DNA from: an uncultured cyanobacterium
Lineage (GTDB): Bacteria; Cyanobacteriota; Cyanobacteriia; Cyanobacteriales; Nostocaceae
NCBI GenBank assembly: GCA_903903925.1
Contig: CAIVAU010000256.1
Span: 1 to 37,670 of the forward strand
DNA length: 37,670 nucleotides
Direction: 5' to 3'
Position numbers and translations under genes: made by a program. Shown here one piece after another: positions 34,001 through 37,670 of this stretch. Under the pieces are notes generated by a model, which worked only from the letters and a program-made list of their open reading frames with translations, did no database searches and was not told where the DNA came from. Numbering within the stretch: position 1 is the stretch's first letter; each line of letters begins with the position of its first letter.

Positions 34001-35020
34001 ATGGAAAACACTTTTACTGGAATATTTGAGAATGTAGAGTTATCTCCTAAAATTACAGTTGTAATGCCAGTATATAATGGAGAGAAATATCTTAATACAG
34101 CAATAAACAGTATTTTAAATCAAACTTTTACCAATTTTGAACTCATCATAATAGATGATGCTTCAACAGACAAAAGTGTAGAAATTATCAATTCCTATCA
34201 AGATCAACGTATCAGGTTAATTAAGAATAATGTAAATCTAGGAAGTCCGACAAGTAGAAATAAAGGTTTACAACAATCATCTGGTGAATACATTGCTTTG
34301 TTAGATTGCGATGACTATGCTTATCCATCAAGATTAGCAGAACAATTTGAGTTTATGGAAAATAACCCAGGGTTTGGTATGATTGGAGCTTGGGTTGAAA
34401 TAATGGATGAGAATGGAGATTTGACTGGCACTGTATGGGAGTATTTAGAGCCTCATGAGAAAATTCCTTGTAGGTTGCTATTTCAGAACTATTTTGCACA
34501 GTCATCGATGTTTCTGAGAAGAAGTGCTTTATATGCAGTTGAGAGCAATGGAGAATTTTATAAACGAGATTATCCATGCGCTCAAGACTATGATCTATGG
34601 GTAAGAATATCAAGAAAATTCAAAGTTTGGAATCTTCAGAAAGTTCTAATCAAGTACCGTGTACACTCTAATTGTACAAGTTTAAAGTACGCAGATTTAC
34701 TTGAAAAATTGGTATGTAAGATAGTGACTTATCAAATCAATGATTTAGGTATTCAACCTAAGTCTAAAGAATTAGCATTACATAGACAGATAGGAACATA
34801 CGATCTAAAGGAAATTGATACATCCATAGAGTACATGAAAGAAATAGCAAATTGGTTGACAATGCTAAGAAATGCCAATAACAAAACAGGTTTATATGAT
34901 CATCATCACTTTAATCAAGTTCTAGCAGATGTACAGTTATCTATGATTTGTCATTGTCTTAAACAACGAGAAATAGAACTACACAGGTTACCCCTAGATT
35001 TGTTAGAGACCAAGTTTTAA
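34001..35020 (+). CDS. Family 2 glycosyltransferase (GT-A fold)
   Basis: 339 residues from ATG 34001. The frame is open for 21 codons further upstream but has no good start there. KITVVMPVYNGEKYLNTAIN and FELIIIDDASTDKS form the nucleotide-sugar fold. ALLDCDDYAYP holds the metal-binding DxD-type acids, and ED-like acceptor residues appear in CAQDYDLWVRI. About 110 C-terminal residues are unassigned. Such enzymes add single sugars to surface polysaccharides or glycolipids. The gene is AT-rich, like the convergent GT2 gene, and their 3' ends overlap by 18 bp. Donor and acceptor are unknown. Confidence 0.9.
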   Translation: MENTFTGIFENVELSPKITVVMPVYNGEKYLNTAINSILNQTFTNFELIIIDDASTDKSVEIINSYQDQRIRLIKNNVNLGSPTSRNKGLQQSSGEYIALLDCDDYAYPSRLAEQFEFMENNPGFGMIGAWVEIMDENGDLTGTVWEYLEPHEKIPCRLLFQNYFAQSSMFLRRSALYAVESNGEFYKRDYPCAQDYDLWVRISRKFKVWNLQKVLIKYRVHSNCTSLKYADLLEKLVCKIVTYQINDLGIQPKSKELALHRQIGTYDLKEIDTSIEYMKEIANWLTMLRNANNKTGLYDHHHFNQVLADVQLSMICHCLKQREIELHRLPLDLLETKF

Positions 35021-35671
35021 TTGTTCCAAAACATTCTTGGTAACGCTTGTTTCTGCTCTTGTATAAACGTAGGTTTCGGGTTCTGTGATTTTTCGCGTGA
35101 CGAATATTTTTTCTGCCCGCGCCCACAGATCGGTATCCTCTCCATAAGTAATGTTATTAAATCCCTTCAATTGGAAGAATACATGCCTCTTCCCAAAAAA
35201 TGTTCCGCCTGAAACACATTCTCGGACATTAATTGTTTGACTCGGATTAAAATAATCCATCACCAAAAAATCTTCTTCAAGTTCAATCCCACCTGAAATC
35301 AAGTCAACTTCTGGATGAGCTTTCATGTATTCAAGCCTAGATTCCAGATGGTTTGGTTTATATAAATCGTCGCTATCGATAAATGTTATGTATTTACCGA
35401 ACGATGCCTGAATTCCAGAATTCCTAGCGTACCAGGGTTTCCTATTTTGATGTTTAAGATAATAAATATTAGGCAATTTTTGAATATAATCATTGACTAT
35501 TTCAAAAGTATTGTCTTCGCTACCATCATCGACGACAACTAGTTCCCAATCTTTAAAAGTTTGGTCGAGAACACTGTTTATACAATTTCTTAAATATTTT
35601 TCCCGATTGTAGGTACAAAGAATAACTGAAATTTCGGTTCTAAAGTCAGAATCAGAGAAGATGGAAGTCAT
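35003..35671 (-). CDS. Family 2 glycosyltransferase, compact
   Basis: 222 residues, little more than the GT-A domain. EISVILCTYNREKYLRNCIN and WELVVVDDGSEDNT start the fold, TFIDSDDLYKPNHLESRL carries the DxD-type motif, and GEDTDLWARAEK fits the catalytic-base region (ED). It ends soon after, so there is no membrane or accessory domain. It is convergent with, and overlaps by 18 bp, the GT2 gene at 34001; the two are only moderately similar, so they were probably acquired separately rather than by local duplication. Likely role: surface glycan synthesis. Confidence 0.9.
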   Translation of the reverse strand: MTSIFSDSDFRTEISVILCTYNREKYLRNCINSVLDQTFKDWELVVVDDGSEDNTFEIVNDYIQKLPNIYYLKHQNRKPWYARNSGIQASFGKYITFIDSDDLYKPNHLESRLEYMKAHPEVDLISGGIELEEDFLVMDYFNPSQTINVRECVSGGTFFGKRHVFFQLKGFNNITYGEDTDLWARAEKIFVTRKITEPETYVYTRAETSVTKNVLEQLKLGL

Positions 35672-35796
35672 AAGAGTTAGATGCTCGATTTGTAACTAAT
35701 GTCAATAAGTATCTGCCACTGAACACACATATGTCAACATCAAGGACTTTATCATCAGCCGTTGGCATTCCTCGAACATGGACCGAGAGTTTTTTA

Positions 35797-35943
35797 CTAA
35801 ATTTGTGTTTCTTCCTCGGTAAAGATAGGAGGCCATAATTCAGAAATAGGCAATTCCCAACCAGGGAAAAGTTCTGGAATGGTTAAGGTGTCTTCGGTAA
35901 CTTTTGACTCCCCTCTATAGAGCAGCAACTTGAAGAGCAACAT
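35797..35943 (-). pseudogene. C-terminal remnant of an Uma2-family nuclease gene
   Basis: 48 codons. YRGESKVTEDTLTIPELF then PGWELPISELWPPIF matches the characteristic C-terminus of cyanobacterial Uma2 (DUF820, PD-(D/E)XK-like) proteins (YRG.S.L....IPEL...P.WELP..ELWPP.F). The N-terminal about 140 residues with the catalytic acids are missing. It directly abuts the MOSC gene on the same strand. The rest of the gap (35672-35796) shows nothing I can identify. Confidence 0.5.
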
Positions 35944-35956
35944 CTTTGGGAGGGGG

Positions 35957-36754
35957 TCAAAAAGTCACTGCATCGCCCACTTTTAAAATCTTCCCTGCTT
36001 CCGATGCCGGTATCTGTGTATTTACACTCAACCTGTAAAAATGAGTAAACTGAGATTCCATTGCCCAATCAGGTAAGGTTTCTTTGCGTTTTTCTGCAAA
36101 TATTTTCTGAAAGTTGGGATAAGCTTCCCCAGTAAAAGCATCTCGTGTTGGCACTGGACAACGTTGACAGGGATAAGTACCCTCAAACTGCACATCTCCA
36201 ATGCGAAAAGATAGGATATTGCCTGGTTCAGCAAAGAGATGGTCTTCCCAAAATGGAGGTGCGTCCTCAATTTCAAGATTGGAACGGAAGCGGCGGCGTA
36301 TTTGATCCAAGCCCATGCTTTCACTGTTGAACCAGGAAACGACTTCTGCTAAGGTTGCGATACTCACCACTGTTGGGCCTGTTGACTTTAAGTCGTCTGG
36401 AAAGCCCATGAACAAGTTTTCCTGCAATTTGACTTTCAAGCCAAAAAAATCACTGAACCAACCTTCTAGCGCTTCTCTTTCCTCGTCCAGATGAAAAACT
36501 TGTTCTGGAGTTGCTTCCACGTGCAGTGAGATGGTTCTATTGTGTAAATCAAATTGCGATCGCACTAAATGTATTTTGGCATTACGCTTAGCATTGACAA
36601 ACTTTAAGTTTTCGTCAACTATCGCCAATTCACGGTCATACTGTAGTGCGCCACCTGGGAGGACTGTTGCTTGATTCACTGCAACGCCATCCAACGACTT
36701 AATGGGGTAGATGAAAATCTTGGATAATTTTGGCACGTTCGCGTTTAATTGCAT
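35957..36754 (-). CDS. MOSC-domain protein (YcbX/mARC-like)
   Basis: 265 residues from ATG 36754; a TTG five codons earlier is less likely. The N-terminal MOSC-N beta-barrel (LSKIFIYPIKSLDGVAVNQA, then GALQYDRELAIVD) precedes the MOSC domain, with RRRFRSNLEIE (cofactor-phosphate contact region) and GTYPCQRCPVPTRDAFTGE, which holds the conserved cysteine expected to ligate molybdenum. Family members (YcbX, mARC) reduce N-hydroxylated compounds and similar substrates using molybdenum cofactor and a separate electron donor. The donor is not encoded here; no fused ferredoxin domain is present, unlike full-length E. coli YcbX. It is divergent from rpiA. Confidence 0.88.
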   Translation of the reverse strand: MQLNANVPKLSKIFIYPIKSLDGVAVNQATVLPGGALQYDRELAIVDENLKFVNAKRNAKIHLVRSQFDLHNRTISLHVEATPEQVFHLDEEREALEGWFSDFFGLKVKLQENLFMGFPDDLKSTGPTVVSIATLAEVVSWFNSESMGLDQIRRRFRSNLEIEDAPPFWEDHLFAEPGNILSFRIGDVQFEGTYPCQRCPVPTRDAFTGEAYPNFQKIFAEKRKETLPDWAMESQFTHFYRLSVNTQIPASEAGKILKVGDAVTF

Positions 36755-36838
36755 CTGTTGAAGAAGCAATTATATACATCTGACGGTATCAACTGCCAAT
36801 TACTATGGATTATAGTTCATATTTCAGGAGTTTAGGGA

Positions 36839-37549
36839 ATGACCGCAGCAGTAGACCCCGTAAAGTTGATGAAGCAAGAAGTTGGCAAAGCCGCCGCCGA
36901 CCAAGTTCAATCAGGTTCGATCGTCGGGTTGGGTACAGGGTCAACCACAGCATATGCCATTCAGTATTTAGGCGATCGCCTTAAGTCGGGTCAACTCAAA
37001 GATATTGTTGGCGTCCCCACCTCGTTTCAAGCAGAAGTGCTGGCGAAGCAGTATGGTATTCCACTCACCACCCTAGACGCTATTGACCACATCGATATTG
37101 CCATTGATGGCGCAGACGAAGTTGATCCCCAAAAGAATTTGATTAAAGGCGGTGGTGCTGCCCATACCCGTGAAAAAGTAGTAGATTACTTGGCAGATCG
37201 GTTCATCGTAGTCGTAGATAGTGGCAAATTAGTTGACCGATTAGGTTCTGTTTTTCCTGTACCCGTAGAAGTGATCCCAATGGCAATCACCCCTGTCATT
37301 CATGCTCTCGAAAAACTTGGCGGCAAACCAGAACTCCGTATGGGTGTGAAAAAAGCCGGCCCAGTCATTACAGATCAAGGTAACATGGTTATAGACGTAA
37401 AATTTGATGCCATACCAGACCCCGGAGCCCTCGAAAAAATACTGAATAATATTCCTGGTGTTCTAGAAAATGGAATATTCGTCAATTGTGCCGATTTAGT
37501 TTTAATAGGCGAAGTCAAAGATGGTCAGCCAGTTGTAAGGGAGATTTAA
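36839..37549 (+). CDS. rpiA: Ribose-5-phosphate isomerase A
   Basis: 236 residues, full length, with CAGGAG 8 bases before the ATG. It interconverts ribose-5-phosphate and ribulose-5-phosphate in the pentose phosphate and Calvin cycles. The phosphate-binding GLGTGSTTAYAI (about 31-42), the AIDGADEVD block with catalytic acids (about 87-95) and KGGGAAHTREKVVD (about 101-114, with the catalytic Glu) are all present. The protein ends in a normal VLIGEVKDGQPVVREI tail. It is a core housekeeping gene and the best chromosomal anchor in the window. Its stop is 3 bp before a long heptamer array. Confidence 0.97.
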   Translation: MTAAVDPVKLMKQEVGKAAADQVQSGSIVGLGTGSTTAYAIQYLGDRLKSGQLKDIVGVPTSFQAEVLAKQYGIPLTTLDAIDHIDIAIDGADEVDPQKNLIKGGGAAHTREKVVDYLADRFIVVVDSGKLVDRLGSVFPVPVEVIPMAITPVIHALEKLGGKPELRMGVKKAGPVITDQGNMVIDVKFDAIPDPGALEKILNNIPGVLENGIFVNCADLVLIGEVKDGQPVVREI

Positions 37550-37550
37550 A

Positions 37551-37670
<120 letters not shown>

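Overview
The window looks like chromosomal DNA from a filamentous, probably heterocyst-forming cyanobacterium (Nostocales). This is inference from three things. GCGATCGC (HIP1-type) octamers are frequent. Heptanucleotide tandem repeats (GGAGTCA, GACTAAT, AAAAGTC) and GTAGTGCGGGCATCTTGCCCGC-type hairpins are scattered through it. Many gene families are typical of cyanobacteria (DUF4079, ComB-like, AAA/PD-(D/E)XK, Uma2, DUF433/DUF5615). No RNA gene, CRISPR array or intact insertion sequence was recognised.

Layout. 1-1105 (-): BlaI-type repressor translationally coupled to an M56 membrane peptidase that runs off the left edge. 1274-2011: ComB-like phosphatase. 2012-2569: repeat-rich gap with an antitoxin-like remnant. 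2570-4404 (-): NarL-type two-component pair, divergent from 4835-13225 (+), an RND efflux adaptor followed by two tandem, paralogous RND permeases; a DUF433 gene and a 15-codon DUF5615 toxin stump sit between the permeases. 13565-15920: two tandem Fic proteins. 16178-18843: a DMT permease, a small secreted protein and a DUF4079 membrane protein. 18869-21499 (-): msrB-histidine kinase-OmpR regulator operon. 21665-22784 (-): AAA ATPase that appears to have lost its nuclease domain by internal deletion. 22968-27265: AT-rich accessory stretch (acyltransferase, GT-C-like membrane protein, integrase fragment, PD-(D/E)XK-like protein). 27460-33587 (-): four-gene chemosensory operon. 33614-35943: remnants and two GT2 glycosyltransferases. 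35957-37549: MOSC protein and rpiA. The window ends inside a heptamer array.

The most interesting system is the operon at 27460-33587. Its gene order and the Cys-rich N-terminus of its first protein match the Pseudomonas Wsp surface-sensing pathway (WspD-WspE-WspF-WspR). The terminal response regulator, however, carries a SpoIIE/PP2C phosphatase instead of a GGDEF diguanylate cyclase, the CheA has two Hpt domains, and no receptor or CheR is encoded nearby. This suggests chemosensory input rewired from c-di-GMP to protein dephosphorylation. A second theme is genomic scarring: fragments of at least three toxin-antitoxin-type genes, an Uma2 gene, an integrase and an AAA nuclease lie at repeat boundaries, and tandem repeats have been captured into the ends of functional genes.

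All family assignments come from reading the translated sequence and from memory of the families; no database search was run.
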